A stretch of DNA of 64,000 nt, taken from the NCBI RefSeq assembly GCF_002994745.2, contig NC_037091.1:22201789-22265788 (forward strand), given 5' to 3'. Shown here piece by piece: positions 23,087-33,414 of this stretch. Below the pieces are notes generated by a model, which saw nothing but the letters and a program-made list of their open reading frames with translations, was not told the DNA's origin and did no database searches. Source of the DNA: Rosa chinensis. Its lineage: Eukaryota > Streptophyta > Magnoliopsida > Rosales > Rosaceae. The stretch's first letter is position 1, and the number at the start of each line of letters is the position of its first letter. The position numbers and the translations under genes are program-made.

Positions 23087-26071
23087 TCAAGTTTCATATT
23101 CTGAATCAAATCTGGGAGCATGTGGAGCATCTTGAAAAAAATCAACCATGTGGAGCATCTTGACAAGAATGTTATACCAGCAACACTGAGACATGAAGAA
23201 ATGATAGACAAACTCGAAGTAGAAGATGACAAATGTGATACCCCATTGATGAAATGAGACGTTGTCTTTATCAGCAAGTTGGTCCGTCTTTGTGGCCTCA
23301 TGCACCCCAAGCTTGTCATTGGAGGTGCAGGATGGTGTCATCATACCCATTCTGACATTGGCAAAGGGGTTTTGAAGCAATGTGAGTAACCTTCTGCTGA
23401 TTCTCTTCGTACCTTTGCAAATGAATCTTTCATCATGAGCAGGGAGCCATTGATCGACATTTGTATCATAAAAATTCCCAACGAATGCAACATCAATGAA
23501 TTGCTCAATTAACAGTTGTGGACCAACTGAGCAAAGATGGTAGGCCAAATAAGCGAAGGCTATATATATCCCAAAAGCTTGAAGAAGTTTGTCCATTCCC
23601 TTGCATAACTCAGTAGCTTCATTTGAATGCAATTGAATAATTACAATTGCAATAACAGCCTTGACATCTACTTGATCAATTTGATACTCATTTGGCAGAC
23701 TTGTAAATGCTTTTCCCACACTAACATAAGGCAAATACAACTGATGGAAACTCTGATTTCGTTTGAAGGTAGACTTAACAACTCCCAAACACTTCTCAAA
23801 CTTTTGCTTATGATCAGTAATATATAGACCAATTGAGATTAATCCAACAGAAATTGCAGCAGACCATTTGCGGTGTTCATGCTCAGGCTGGACCAACAAA
23901 TTTAATAGAAATTTTGAGGCAGCTGTGATACTAAGATTGGAGATAATTTCTCTCCCTTCAACACATGCATAATAGTCTTCATCACGGGAAATAAAGGATG
24001 CAAAGAGATATTTTATTTTCAATAGCAAAGCAAGCTCAGCCTCCAGAGTTTGTGCTTGCTGCTGCATTGAGTTTTGAGAATGTACCCCATCATGATCTAC
24101 GCATATGATTGCATCCAAAATGTAGAGTGACATCATCTCTCCAATTTCACATCCTTGAGTAGAATCATTTATTACCAAATCCAAAACAGATTGAGCTTTT
24201 TTTCTTAAAATAAAGAAATTTCCATGAGCAACTTCTGCTTGTTCTCGACTAATTTTCTGGAGATCCAGATCTTCAACCTCTTGCTCATCAAGCAACAAAA
24301 ATTGCAGAACTGTTGATGGGATATCTAGATCAAGCATGTGTTGACAATACTGAAAAGAGCTAAGAAGCAGTGCATATTGCCATCTCCTTAGGGCTTCTGA
24401 TGATTCTTGTCTAAGAGCTCCCAATATGAGCCTAAACAAGATTGAATGACAAGCTGCATTTGGTAATTGTTTTGCCATGACAATATCAAAACATGCATAA
24501 TTATCATAACTAAAGCTACCAGAGAATAAAAATCTTTCATCTTGTAACTTTCCCATGCGTGTTAGTGCAACCTGGCACAACAAAAATGCCATCTTCAATG
24601 TAGTGAATATTGTTGTCTTCCCAATTCCTTGTAAACCAGTCAATAAAATAACACTGGGACCAAATTTTGCAAAAGCAAGCTCAGATACCTCTTCAAGCAA
24701 GTTCACTACTCCTTGAGACAAAAAGTGATTTCGGAGCTCAATAAATTCATGTTCCATTTTCTTAATTACAACCACAAATGTATCTACATCTTTGCTTCCC
24801 AGAGCAACATATTTTCCATCCTTGTTGACAAACATAACAGCAGCAGATTTTGTAAGTAGCCTTTTATGTCCCATTTTTTCCAACTTATCAGCAAGAAACA
24901 AAGTCATTTTCTCCGGTTTGTTCTCAAGAGGTAAACAAAGAAAATTATCATTTAACCATGCATTTAGAGCAGCCACAGTGCCAAATTCTGATAAAGCACA
25001 CCGAAACCAGTCAATAATTGCTACAATTCCTATGAGATTATCCTTACCAGCAAGTGTAGGCCCATTATGAGATAATGTGGTTTGACTCATTTCACCCATT
25101 TGGTTGAATGCTTCCCTATAGACGAGAATAGATTTCTTTGTTTCCCCATGATAAAGCTGTAAACAAAGAATGAACCATGGCCATAACTTCGCATCAGATT
25201 GTGCATCAGCAGAACACATCACCATCTCACTGTCAACCTTGAGCCAACCCGTATTGACATTGTTCTCAGACAAACTAGCATCACAAACATACATGAGAAG
25301 TAAAGTAGAAAGGGATTCCTGTATAGAATCAGGAAATTTGTCCAAAGCAGCGGCTAATACCTCTGCAGCAGGATAACGGACCGTATAATGGACATGGGAA
25401 CATGCTTTGAAAAGGCCTAAATAGTCAGTCCCAAAGTCATTTCCATAACAATCCCAGAAATCCTCTACAGCTTTGGTAACTGACTTTTCTGGATCATGTA
25501 AAGCAATCCAAATACTTGTAGCAGCCTCAACCTTTTGAATAAGAAACCGAATGGCAACAGTAGGAATGCATTTGACAGCAGTTAGAGAGGCCATTCTAAT
25601 GTGAACAACTTTTGCATAAACCCTGTATAAAATCAGTGCAACTCCATTTGGCTTGGTTTCAGAAGAAGTCACACAGCTAGTATTAGCACCACTCACAACC
25701 TCCTCACTTTTATCACTACAAACCAGAGTAGCAGTAGATATTGTTGAAATAGCAAATGCCAGTGGTTCAGTACCTACTTCATGGTGAGATAAATTCAACC
25801 CAGTATTAAGAGAAGTTATTATCGGATTACCATTAGAAGACGATACGACTGACGAAGAAGCCTTAATAGTAGCCGGAATAATTTCATGTGTTGACGACGG
25901 CAGAGAGCCAAACTTCAATGGATTATCAACTTGGCCTGCCGGCGTTTGCTTCGAAGCCCTTAACCGCCGTAGCTCCTCCCTGAATTCAGACATGAAGGCA
26001 TCCGTCGAACTCTTAAAAGATTTTTGCATCTCACACAGCTTAGCATCTGTGTGATCTTTGTGACCTTGCAA
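23087..26071 (-). CDS. 994-codon chimeric frame of host gene fragments inside the LTR element
   Basis: Uninterrupted minus-strand frame; codon 1 as listed is TTG, and the frame stays open upstream to a TAA near 26140. Residues about 150-276 match GCN1/ILITYHIA (SIWIALHDPEKS, PDSIQESLSTL). Residues about 459-489 match the chloroplast SRP54 GTPase P-loop (GPSVILLTGLQGIGKTT). Residues about 499-686 match nucleoporin NUP205 (SSEALRRWQYALLLSSFQYC, QKISREQAEVAHGNFFILRK). Residues about 734-760 resemble RST1 (KWSAAISVGLISIGLYITDH). Other parts are unassigned. All fragments are in sense and in one frame, spliced without introns. Function is unknown; it may be a chimeric protein or simply cargo. Family calls come from memory of conserved blocks: strong for the first three, moderate for RST1. 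Confidence 0.85.
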   Translation of the reverse strand: MQGHKDHTDAKLCEMQKSFKSSTDAFMSEFREELRRLRASKQTPAGQVDNPLKFGSLPSSTHEIIPATIKASSSVVSSSNGNPIITSLNTGLNLSHHEVGTEPLAFAISTISTATLVCSDKSEEVVSGANTSCVTSSETKPNGVALILYRVYAKVVHIRMASLTAVKCIPTVAIRFLIQKVEAATSIWIALHDPEKSVTKAVEDFWDCYGNDFGTDYLGLFKACSHVHYTVRYPAAEVLAAALDKFPDSIQESLSTLLLMYVCDASLSENNVNTGWLKVDSEMVMCSADAQSDAKLWPWFILCLQLYHGETKKSILVYREAFNQMGEMSQTTLSHNGPTLAGKDNLIGIVAIIDWFRCALSEFGTVAALNAWLNDNFLCLPLENKPEKMTLFLADKLEKMGHKRLLTKSAAVMFVNKDGKYVALGSKDVDTFVVVIKKMEHEFIELRNHFLSQGVVNLLEEVSELAFAKFGPSVILLTGLQGIGKTTIFTTLKMAFLLCQVALTRMGKLQDERFLFSGSFSYDNYACFDIVMAKQLPNAACHSILFRLILGALRQESSEALRRWQYALLLSSFQYCQHMLDLDIPSTVLQFLLLDEQEVEDLDLQKISREQAEVAHGNFFILRKKAQSVLDLVINDSTQGCEIGEMMSLYILDAIICVDHDGVHSQNSMQQQAQTLEAELALLLKIKYLFASFISRDEDYYACVEGREIISNLSITAASKFLLNLLVQPEHEHRKWSAAISVGLISIGLYITDHKQKFEKCLGVVKSTFKRNQSFHQLYLPYVSVGKAFTSLPNEYQIDQVDVKAVIAIVIIQLHSNEATELCKGMDKLLQAFGIYIAFAYLAYHLCSVGPQLLIEQFIDVAFVGNFYDTNVDQWLPAHDERFICKGTKRISRRLLTLLQNPFANVRMGMMTPSCTSNDKLGVHEATKTDQLADKDNVSFHQWGITFVIFYFEFVYHFFMSQCCWYNILVKMLHMVDFFQDAPHAPRFDSEYET

Positions 26072-26759
26072 TTCAAAATCCTTGTGTGAAAGTTCGCCGG
26101 AACCTCGTGGTGGTGACGGTGGTTTCTCAGCCCCTTAAGCTTGACCGTAGGCTCTGGTGTGAAAGAGGAGTAGCCTGAATCAACAATTGGGACCTCCCAA
26201 TCACGTACCCGGTCAGGTTCCATTGGAATTGGACGAAGCTGAAGGTCAATTTCCACCTGCTTTAGATCTGAAATAGGACGTGGTTGCTCATGAGTGGAAG
26301 GTGGAGGAACAAACTGGTTTGTGGGGATGCAATAAGGCTGGGTAGGTGGGTAATGGTGATAGACCTCACCTGGAGTTGGAGGATGTTGACATGGTGAATG
26401 GAAATTTCTCGGATGTTGCAGAGGCTGAGAAGTGGTGTAAAAGAGGTGATTAGGGGTTTGTGGTAGTGAATAAACGGAATGGGTCATATGAGAATGGATT
26501 GGGGAAAAGGAGTGGGTGGAATCGACCATACTACTAATCTGAGTGTGAAATTGAGGATTTTGGGTGAACGATTGTGATGGCGGTGATGGCGGGTAGTATT
26601 GCTGTGGTGGAATCTGTGGTGTATACGAATGCGAATAGAGAGAGAAACCAGTGTATGGACCAATAGTTTGAGCACAACTGCCGTCCAACACCGCCGTTCT
26701 CGTCGGAGCAAAACCAGGTGAAACCCGATATTGCGCCGCCGCAACAGACAGCTCCAGTA
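25960..26759 (-). CDS. Pro/Tyr/Gln-rich gag-like leader frame of the chimeric element
   Basis: An open frame runs from the 5' LTR edge (26759) to 25960. The first true ATG is in the SSMVDSTHSF segment near 26529. It is rich in Pro, Tyr, Ser and Gln (PQQYYPPSPPSQSF) and ends with EPTVKLKG before sliding out of frame. Translation of the other frame from about 26137 (EKPPSPRGSGELSHKDFELQ) continues smoothly into the 994-codon frame. A single indel near 26136-26140 therefore seems to separate two parts of one ancestral reading frame. It could be a mutation or a frameshift site. No zinc knuckle is seen. Confidence 0.55.
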
Positions 26760-26761
26760 AT

Positions 26762-27029
26762 TGTTACGATCCCCAGGATCGTAACCATGAAACGACATCT
26801 CGTAAAGGAAAGAAATGAGAGAAAACTAAAGAAAATAAGTAGATAGAAACTGATTTTTCATTGATATCACTCTTCAAGCAGACAATGGATATATATAGGC
26901 AGCTGATGGACAATTCCATCTACAATACTGAAACGGTGCGCAGCACCAAAATAAGTAAAACGGTGCGTTTAGAAAATAGATAGCAAGAGTCCCAGTAACA
27001 CAAGAATTCTAACACCTGGGTTCCTAACA
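26762..27029 (-). repeat. 5' LTR (right copy) with TATA box
   Basis: 268 bp, identical to the left LTR. Minus-strand CCTATATATATCC at 26887-26899 is a plausible TATA box for element transcription. The sequence just inside (ATTACTGGAGCTG in element sense) does not match the usual initiator-Met primer-binding site. Confidence 0.9.
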
Positions 27030-29469
27030 AGTTCCACCAATATTGGGTAACATTTCAACATTAGTAGTATTGGATATGTCCTATAACGTCCTTACTGGTT
27101 CACTTCCTTCTTCCCTGTTTAACCTGTCTTCTTTATGTACTTTTTCTGTGCACAAAAATTACCTTTCTGGAAGTTTTCTTGATGTTGATCTCTGCCATTC
27201 TTGGCCTAGACTTCAATTCCTTTCTCTTACTGACAACAAATTCACTGGCCAGCTTCCTTACCTCAGCAATTGTACAGAGCTTGTCATATTGTCTTTATCA
27301 CAAAACAAGTTTGTGGGAAAAATTCCAGTAGATATTGGCAACTTCAAAAACCTTGAAGAACTTTATCTTGATTTTAATGGCCTCACTGGTACTATACCTC
27401 CTACCATAGGTAACTTGTCCAGCTTGAAATCCTTGGGTTTAACGCAGAATAACGTTAAGGGAAGCATACCTCGTGATTTAGGACGTCTTTCTAGATTGGT
27501 CAAATTTTTGATTCGTAGGAATGGCCTAAGCGGACCAGTGCCTCCAGAAATATTCAATATCTCTTCTCTGCAAGTTATTGAAGCATCCGATAATGCCCTT
27601 TCAGGAAAGTTTCCTTCCTCTTCTGCAGTTCGGCTTCCTAGCATTGAATTCATCTCTTTTGCTAACAATAAAATTACTGGACATGTCCCATCCTATTTTG
27701 CAAATTTTACAAAGCTCCATTCATTTCAGGTTAAAAACAACTCTCTCTACGGACCAATTCCCAAGAATTTTGGTAGCTTAAATCTCCTCGAAACTCTTCA
27801 TCTCGGGGAAATCAATTAACAGGAGATCCCGGAGTTCCTACACTTGATTTTCTTTCTTCTTTGTTTAATTGCCCTTTCCTGAAAGAATTAGTTCTGTCTG
27901 AGAATCCTTTAAATGGCACCATACCAAACTCCTTTGGAAATTCTTCTTCTCCTCTCCAGTTGTTTTGCATAGACAAGTGCCAGATTAAGGGCCACATACC
28001 CAAGGGAATTGGTTCTTTGAAAAGCTTGACGCGCCTTTGTTGGGCTAACAACAATCTGAGTGGAAATATACCAGAGTCAATTGGAGGTTTGGAGAGGCTG
28101 CAAAGATTGAATCTTGGCAACAACAGTATAGAAGGTTCTATTCCCGACGAGCTTTGTCTTTTGAGGAACCTGGGGGAACTATCACTACAAAATAATAAAA
28201 TCTCTGAATCAATCCCAACTTGCATAGGAAACCTCATCCACCTTCAGAGTGTTTTCCTAAGTTCCAAGAGATTGACATCATCAGTACCATTGGGTTTATG
28301 GGACCTTGAAAATCTCCTGTTCCTAGATCTGTCAATCAATTCTTTTTATGGGAACTTACCTCCAAGGTTGAGCAAGTTGAATGCTATTCAAGAGATAGAT
28401 TTATCTCAAAACCAATTTACCGGAAACATTTCAAGCACCATAGGCAGTTTGCAAACTCTGAGCTCTCTTAATCTGTCACACAACTTCTTTACAGGTTCTG
28501 TTCCACAAACTTTTTGTGATCAGCTGAAAGGGTTGGAATTGTTGGACTTATCATTCAATAATCTTTCTGGTGCAATACCAAAGTGTCTTGAGAAACTCAA
28601 ATTTCTCAATTACTTAAATCTCTCGTTCAACTACCTGTCCGGAGAGGTCCCTTCTGGAGGACGTTTCCTCAACTTCAGTGCCCAGTCATTTTTGGAGAAT
28701 AAAGTACTATGTGGGAGACGAGAGTTTGGAGTCCCACCTTGCACGACTCATAGGACGCAAAAATCAAAAGTGGCCACTCGTTTGCTGGCCAAATATGTTC
28801 TTCCAGCCATTGCATCAACACTGATTCTCATAGCCCTCTGTTACATGTTGACAAGGTATGGAGAAAGAAAGAGAGGCAAGACTTCGAGTTCAGCTGAACA
28901 GTTAACAACAGTGGAGCATATTGTGATATCATATCAAGAACTCCGTCAGGCTACAAATGACTTTTGTGAAAGAAACTTGCTTGGAGTGGGAAGTTTTGGC
29001 TCGGTGTACAAGGGGATACTGTCTAATGGGATAACCATTGCTGTCAAAGTTCTTAAGCTGGAAATGGAGGGTGCTGTAAAAAGTTTTGATGCAGAATGCA
29101 AGGTGTGGAGAACAAACCGGCATAGGAATCTTGTTAAGGTCATAACTACATGTTCTAGCCCTGAAATAAGAGCTTTGGTGCTGCAGTACATGTCTAATGG
29201 CAGTCTTGAGAAGTGGTTATACTCTCACAACTACTGTCTCAGTATCCTGCAAAGAGTGAGCATGTTAATCGATATTGCATCTGCTTTGGAATATCTCCAT
29301 CATGGTCATGCAGAAACCGTGGTGCACTGTGATGTGAAGCCTGGCAATGTCCTTCTTGATGAAGACATGGTTGCACATCTTGCAGACTTCGGTCTCGCAA
29401 AAATTTTAGCAAAAAATAAAGACGCAACACAGACAAGAACCATCGGTACTGTGGGTTATGCAGCGCCAG

Positions 29470-29965
29470 GTAACTCTAAATATTTACTTTTGTTAATTTA
29501 TTGCTACATGATAAAACTAATATATTGTGGTTTAGTTCATGGATAATAATAACCATGGAATTTTGTCTTATGTCTTTGTCTTAGATCGATGCATTATAAG
29601 TAGATTAAACATCAGGTAAATACGAGTTAAGAAAGATGAAATTGGTTTCCTTTATATTCTTAGATAATCTTTTACATAATGTTCAAAAAAAAAAAAAAAA
29701 GAAAGAAAATCTGCGTTACAATAAAAAGCTATACTGAGCTTAATTATCTTGATGTTTTGTGCCTTGGCCCCCCCAGAATGTTTCATCAACCAGGATGCTA
29801 ATTACCAGATTACAAGTCAAGTACTCATAGCATTTCTTTAAGGCTATCAAAATCTTAACATACATTTTGGAGTTCTGTAGAAACTTGTAGCATTTTACAG
29901 TTTATACTTGGTGGAGTACTGAATACTGATATTAAATTTTGTTTGTAATTGATGCTTGTAAACAG
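29470..29965 (+). other. Intron of receptor kinase 1
   Basis: Starts GTAACT and ends AACAG. It contains a 16-nt poly(A) near 29685-29700. The position, within the APE-proximal part of the kinase, is the same as in copy 2 (38496-38612). Confidence 0.9.
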
Positions 29966-30492
29966 AGTATGGTTCTGCAGGAAAAGTGTCCAGAAGTGGT
30001 GATGTTTATAGCTTCGGGATAATGTTGCTGGAAATAATGGCGAGAAAGAAACCTACTGATGAAATGTTTGCTGGAGAAGTGACTTTGAGGCAATGGGTAA
30101 ATGTGTCTATCCCTGATAATGTTCTAGAAGTGGTGGATGCTGGCTTATTGAGCTTAGAAGAGGGAAGAGACATGTTTGCCACAGAATCTATCCTTATGTT
30201 CATCCTCGAAATAGGCTTGAGGTGTTCCGAAGAAGTAGCAGAGGATAGAATGGACATCAAGGATGTGGTGCCCAAGCTCAAGAAAATAAAAGTGGCACTA
30301 CAAGAATGAGACAGCTGAGGTGTTTAACATCCATCCTTTAGCCTTGGGCCCTGGGCTTTTTCTATTTGCATAGCGCTGTTATTTCTCAGTTTTCAGTTTG
30401 TCATTCGAGCATACACCTGATTGTTTTTTCTTGGCGATAACTTAGTATGTATGTCCCGCATCATTTAGTATTTCTGTTTTGATTACATGAAT

Positions 30493-30498
30493 AATAAA
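30493..30498 (+). terminator. Candidate poly(A) signal of receptor kinase 1
   Basis: AATAAA 184 bp after the stop codon at 30307-30309, in a T-rich 3' region. Confidence 0.5.
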
Positions 30499-30878
30499 TT
30501 TCTCTTCAAGATAATCTCTCCTTTGGGACTTTTGGTATTGTTCTCAACCCTGTTTCCTATCGTGGTGTAATGGGATTCGAGTGATTTAGGCAGATGTTTG
30601 GGTCCAAAATAAATATTTGGAGCAGCCCAAACCGACTTTTGTTTGATTAAAGCTAAATGAAACTAGAATTTCTGGATCTTAAATGACCCATGGTCCAAGT
30701 TCTACGAGATAGAGTGTTTGTCAGGCAATATTGTCTCCTTGTTGAACCGGGAAAGGGGAACTTTTTAAGCAGCAGCACTTGCAAACAAAACAGAGAGCAT
30801 CAACCTTTATATATGAATCGTCCTTGAAAAACTCGTTAAATCCCTGCTGATCAACTCATTCACAGAAAGTAAGACCAT
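30499..30878. other. Intergenic spacer
   Basis: Nothing recognised. Ends at the 9-bp duplication of the Mutator-like element. Confidence 0.6.
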
Positions 30879-31437
30879 AAAAAGTATGGGAAAAATTCAC
30901 CAACAGTGTCGGGACACTTTGGTGACTTTCACAATGATACCTGAATTCTGAATGTTATTAATGTGATACCTGGACTCATTTTTTCATATCAACGTCGTAC
31001 CTATGACCAATTTCTGTCACGGAGCCGTTAAATTTTACATGTGCAATGCACGTGAGTCACTTAATAAAGACAAAAAGACCGATTTACCCTCGGTAAAAAT
31101 CACTAACGGTGTCTGGACATTTAGGGGACATTCAGAATGATACCTGAACTTACAAAGTTATCAATGTGATACCTGGACTCATTTTTTCATATCAACGTCG
31201 TACCTACATCAATTTCCGTCACGGAGTCATTAAATTTTGCACGTGCAATGCACATGAGTCACTTAATGAAGACAAAAAGACCGATTTACCCTCAAAAGTT
31301 TTTTTTTTCCTTTTCTTTTCTTTTCTTTCTTTCTTTATTCTTCTTCTTCTTCTTTTTCGGTTTCTTTATTCTCTCCTTCTCTCCTTGCCAACACCACCGC
31401 TTTCGGAGAACCCACCATCAAATATGCAAGAAGAAAA

Positions 31438-31905
31438 ATGGGGGAGAGCCACAACAACCTCCACCACCGCGCAATGACGTCGTCCTTTGCTGCTTCTCGA
31501 TTGGGTTTGGGGATAAGGACTGCTTCTTCCTCCACCACCAGCGAAATCGTGGAGGCTCGATGCCACATTCTAAGGGCCACCGGCCAGAAGGACCGCCACA
31601 GCAAGGTCTGCATCGCCAAAGGCCCCAGGGACCATCGAGTCTAGCTCGCCGCCCACACCACCATTCAATTCTGCAACGTGCAAGACCGGCTGGGATACGA
31701 CCGGCCCAACAAGGCCGTCGATTGGCTCATCAAGAAAGCCAAGGCTGCAATCTTCGAGCTCGACGAGCTGCCGCCGTGGAACCCGAACTCAATTTCTGTT
31801 CAGACAACATCTTCTCCGACAGTGCCGATATCCGCCGCGCAAGACACGCAGAACGCGACCCTCCATTTCTCGATGGTGGAGGCTCCGAGTTCTTTGTATG
31901 CTAAT
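31438..31905 (+). pseudogene. TCP transcription factor fragment captured in the MULE
   Basis: In the frame of 31582, translation gives DRHSKVCIAKGPRDHRV, an in-frame TAG (31642-31644), then VQDRLGYDRPNKAVDWLIKK and ELPPWNPNS (to 31790). This is the basic-helix-loop-helix TCP domain of the CIN/TCP4 group, which controls leaf growth as a nuclear DNA-binding dimer. The upstream sequence EIVEARCHILRATGQK resembles the segment preceding the domain in those genes. The stop falls in the basic region where Arg is expected, so no intact DNA-binding domain can be made. Confidence 0.85.
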
Positions 31906-32353
31906 CGGCGAGGCGCAATGGTGGGTAGCAGCGGAGTAGCGGAGCTGGTGAATCAGAACAGCTCGAATTTTCTGCAGGTGAGGATGGTGTGGAGGCTGAA
32001 GTTGTTAATCTTTGTCTGCCTACAATTGCCTCTTATCAAAGTTGGGCTAGAGGCCAAAGTTGTCGGATAGACCGATGAAGTTACAGGTGAGGATGGTGTG
32101 GAGATGGAACAACAGAGAGGATGGCGGGGTGGGATTGGAGCTGTGATTTGAGAGTAGAGGGCTCGCGAGGTCTGAGTTTCTGATCAATGGTGTATAAAAG
32201 GGGGTCTAAGGAGAGAATGAGAGTGGTGGTGGCTAAGTCGTCAGCGGAGGCAGCGAGGATGAACTCGGAGTGAGCGGTGAAGCCTCAGTGCACAATTTCA
32301 ATTTGCTGTAGGATTTAAAGTGGGAGGAACCAAAAACATCTGTGGTGCCTGAA

Positions 32354-32450
32354 GGTGGATTGAGACGCAGCGGCGGTGGGAATCGGACAAGCAAGATGAT
32401 TTGAATCTTGATGATTTAAATCAGGGGAAGAAGAAACCAAAAAAGAAGAA

Positions 32451-32491
<41 letters not shown>

Positions 32492-32756
32492 AGAATAAAG
32501 AAAGAAAGAAAGAAAGAAAAGAAAAAGAAAAAAAAACTTTTGAGGGTACATCGGTGGATTGAGACGCAGCGGCGGTGGGAATCGGACAAGCAAGATGATT
32601 TGACTCTTGATGATTTAAATCAGGGGAAGAAGAAACCAAAAAAGAAGAAGAAGAAAGAAAGAAAGAAAGAAAGAAAGAAGAAGAATAAAGAAAGAAAGAA
32701 AGAAAGAAAGAAAGAAAAGAAAAAGAAAAAAAAACTTTTGAGGGTACATCGGTCCT
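32354..32756 (+). repeat. 199-bp tandem duplication with (GAAA)n tracts
   Basis: GGTGGATTGAGACGCAGCGG begins at 32354 and 32553. Each unit holds GATGATTTAAATCAGGGG and a (GAAA)n tract of about 80-90 bp, and ends TTTTGAGGGTACATCGGT. Open frames here are low-complexity Lys/Arg or Phe/Ser runs and are not genes. Confidence 0.9.
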
Positions 32757-33414
32757 TTTTGTTTTCATTAAGTTACTCACGTGCAAAATTTAACAGCTCC
32801 GTGACTGAAATTGGTCGTATGTACGACGTTGATACGAAAAAATGAGTTCAGGTATCACATTGATAACTTTGTAAGTTCAGGTATCATTCTGAAAGTCCCC
32901 TAAGTGTCCAGACACCGTTGGTAAATTTTTCCCTAAAACAAACTGAGGGCAAAATGTCTTTTTTGCCCTCATTTTTGAACTCACGTGCTCACAGTTGACG
33001 GAGACGTGACAGAAGTTCGCCAGAGGTACGATGATAATATGAAAAGTAAAGTCTAGGTATCACATTGATAACATTCAGAGTTCAGATATCATTGTGAAAG
33101 TCACCAAATTGTCCAGACACCGTTGGTGAATTTTTCCCAAAAAGTATATCCCCAAAAAGTCTCAAAAATACCATTGATCAATATAAGGGCCATGCACATC
33201 TTATTATATTGAATGCGATTTTTAGTAGTTTTCTGTTTTTTGTTTTTTGGGTTAGGTTCAGGTATAGTTTACAAATGTCAATTAAATATGATGATACATT
33301 TCATAAATTAATGTACAGAAAAAGCAGCGCTATAGAAAACAAAAAATTAGTATTGTAAAATAGGTTGAGGTTCATCTGGTCAAGTAGTTTACTGGTTTTA
33401 TCAATATCCTTAAA

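Larger units (their letters stand above)
22791..27029 (-). mobile_element. Recent non-autonomous LTR retrotransposon with captured host genes
   Basis: Two 268-bp LTRs (22791-23058 and 26762-27029) look identical base for base. The target duplication AGTTC is perfect (22786-22790 and 27030-27034). Removing the element rejoins the receptor-kinase frame as ...SGGVPPILGN. The polypurine tract beside the left LTR puts the sense on the minus strand. Inside are a Pro-rich gag-like leader and a 994-codon frame built of host gene fragments; there is no protease, integrase or reverse transcriptase. It must have been moved by proteins supplied in trans. It resembles maize Bs1 in concept. Confidence 0.95.
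22217..30309 (+). pseudogene. LRR-XII receptor-like kinase, copy 1, disrupted
   Basis: The coding pieces are 22217-22790, 27035-29469 and 29966-30309. The ATG at 22217 gives a hydrophobic signal peptide; an upstream in-frame ATG at 22196 would add seven polar residues. Next come an LRR N-cap with CDWIGVSC, about 20 LRRs, a transmembrane helix (VLPAIASTLILIALCYML) and a kinase with GVGSFGSVYKG, AVKVL, HCDVKPGN, DFG and GTVGYAAPEYG. HCD instead of HRD marks a non-RD kinase, as in the FLS2/EFR/Xa21 group, which sense microbial ligands at the plasma membrane. The 496-nt intron (29470-29965) has GT-AG ends in phase 1, splitting the Glu codon of APE. Two lesions: the retrotransposon at 22791-27029, and a one-base deletion in the G run at 27805-27808. 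Confidence 0.92.
30888..33138 (+). mobile_element. Pack-MULE with TCP gene fragment, 2.25 kb
   Basis: Terminal inverted repeats begin GGGAAAAATTCACCAAC at both ends. The 9-bp target duplication AAAAAGTAT is perfect (30879-30887 and 33139-33147), the Mutator signature. Each end carries two tandem TIR units, outer 30888-31091 and 32934-33138, inner from 31092 and to 32933. There is no transposase. The interior has a captured TCP transcription-factor segment and (GAAA)n-rich duplicated DNA. Confidence 0.92.

Noticed and set aside
24792..25376. Plus-strand frames inside the chimeric element
   Set aside because: Antisense to the 994-codon frame and without family signature.
27363..28237. Minus-strand frames of 101 and 141 codons
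   Set aside because: Antisense shadows of the LRR coding region.
32315..32845. Lys/Arg-rich and Phe/Ser-rich frames
   Set aside because: Translations of (GAAA)n and its complement within the MULE duplication.
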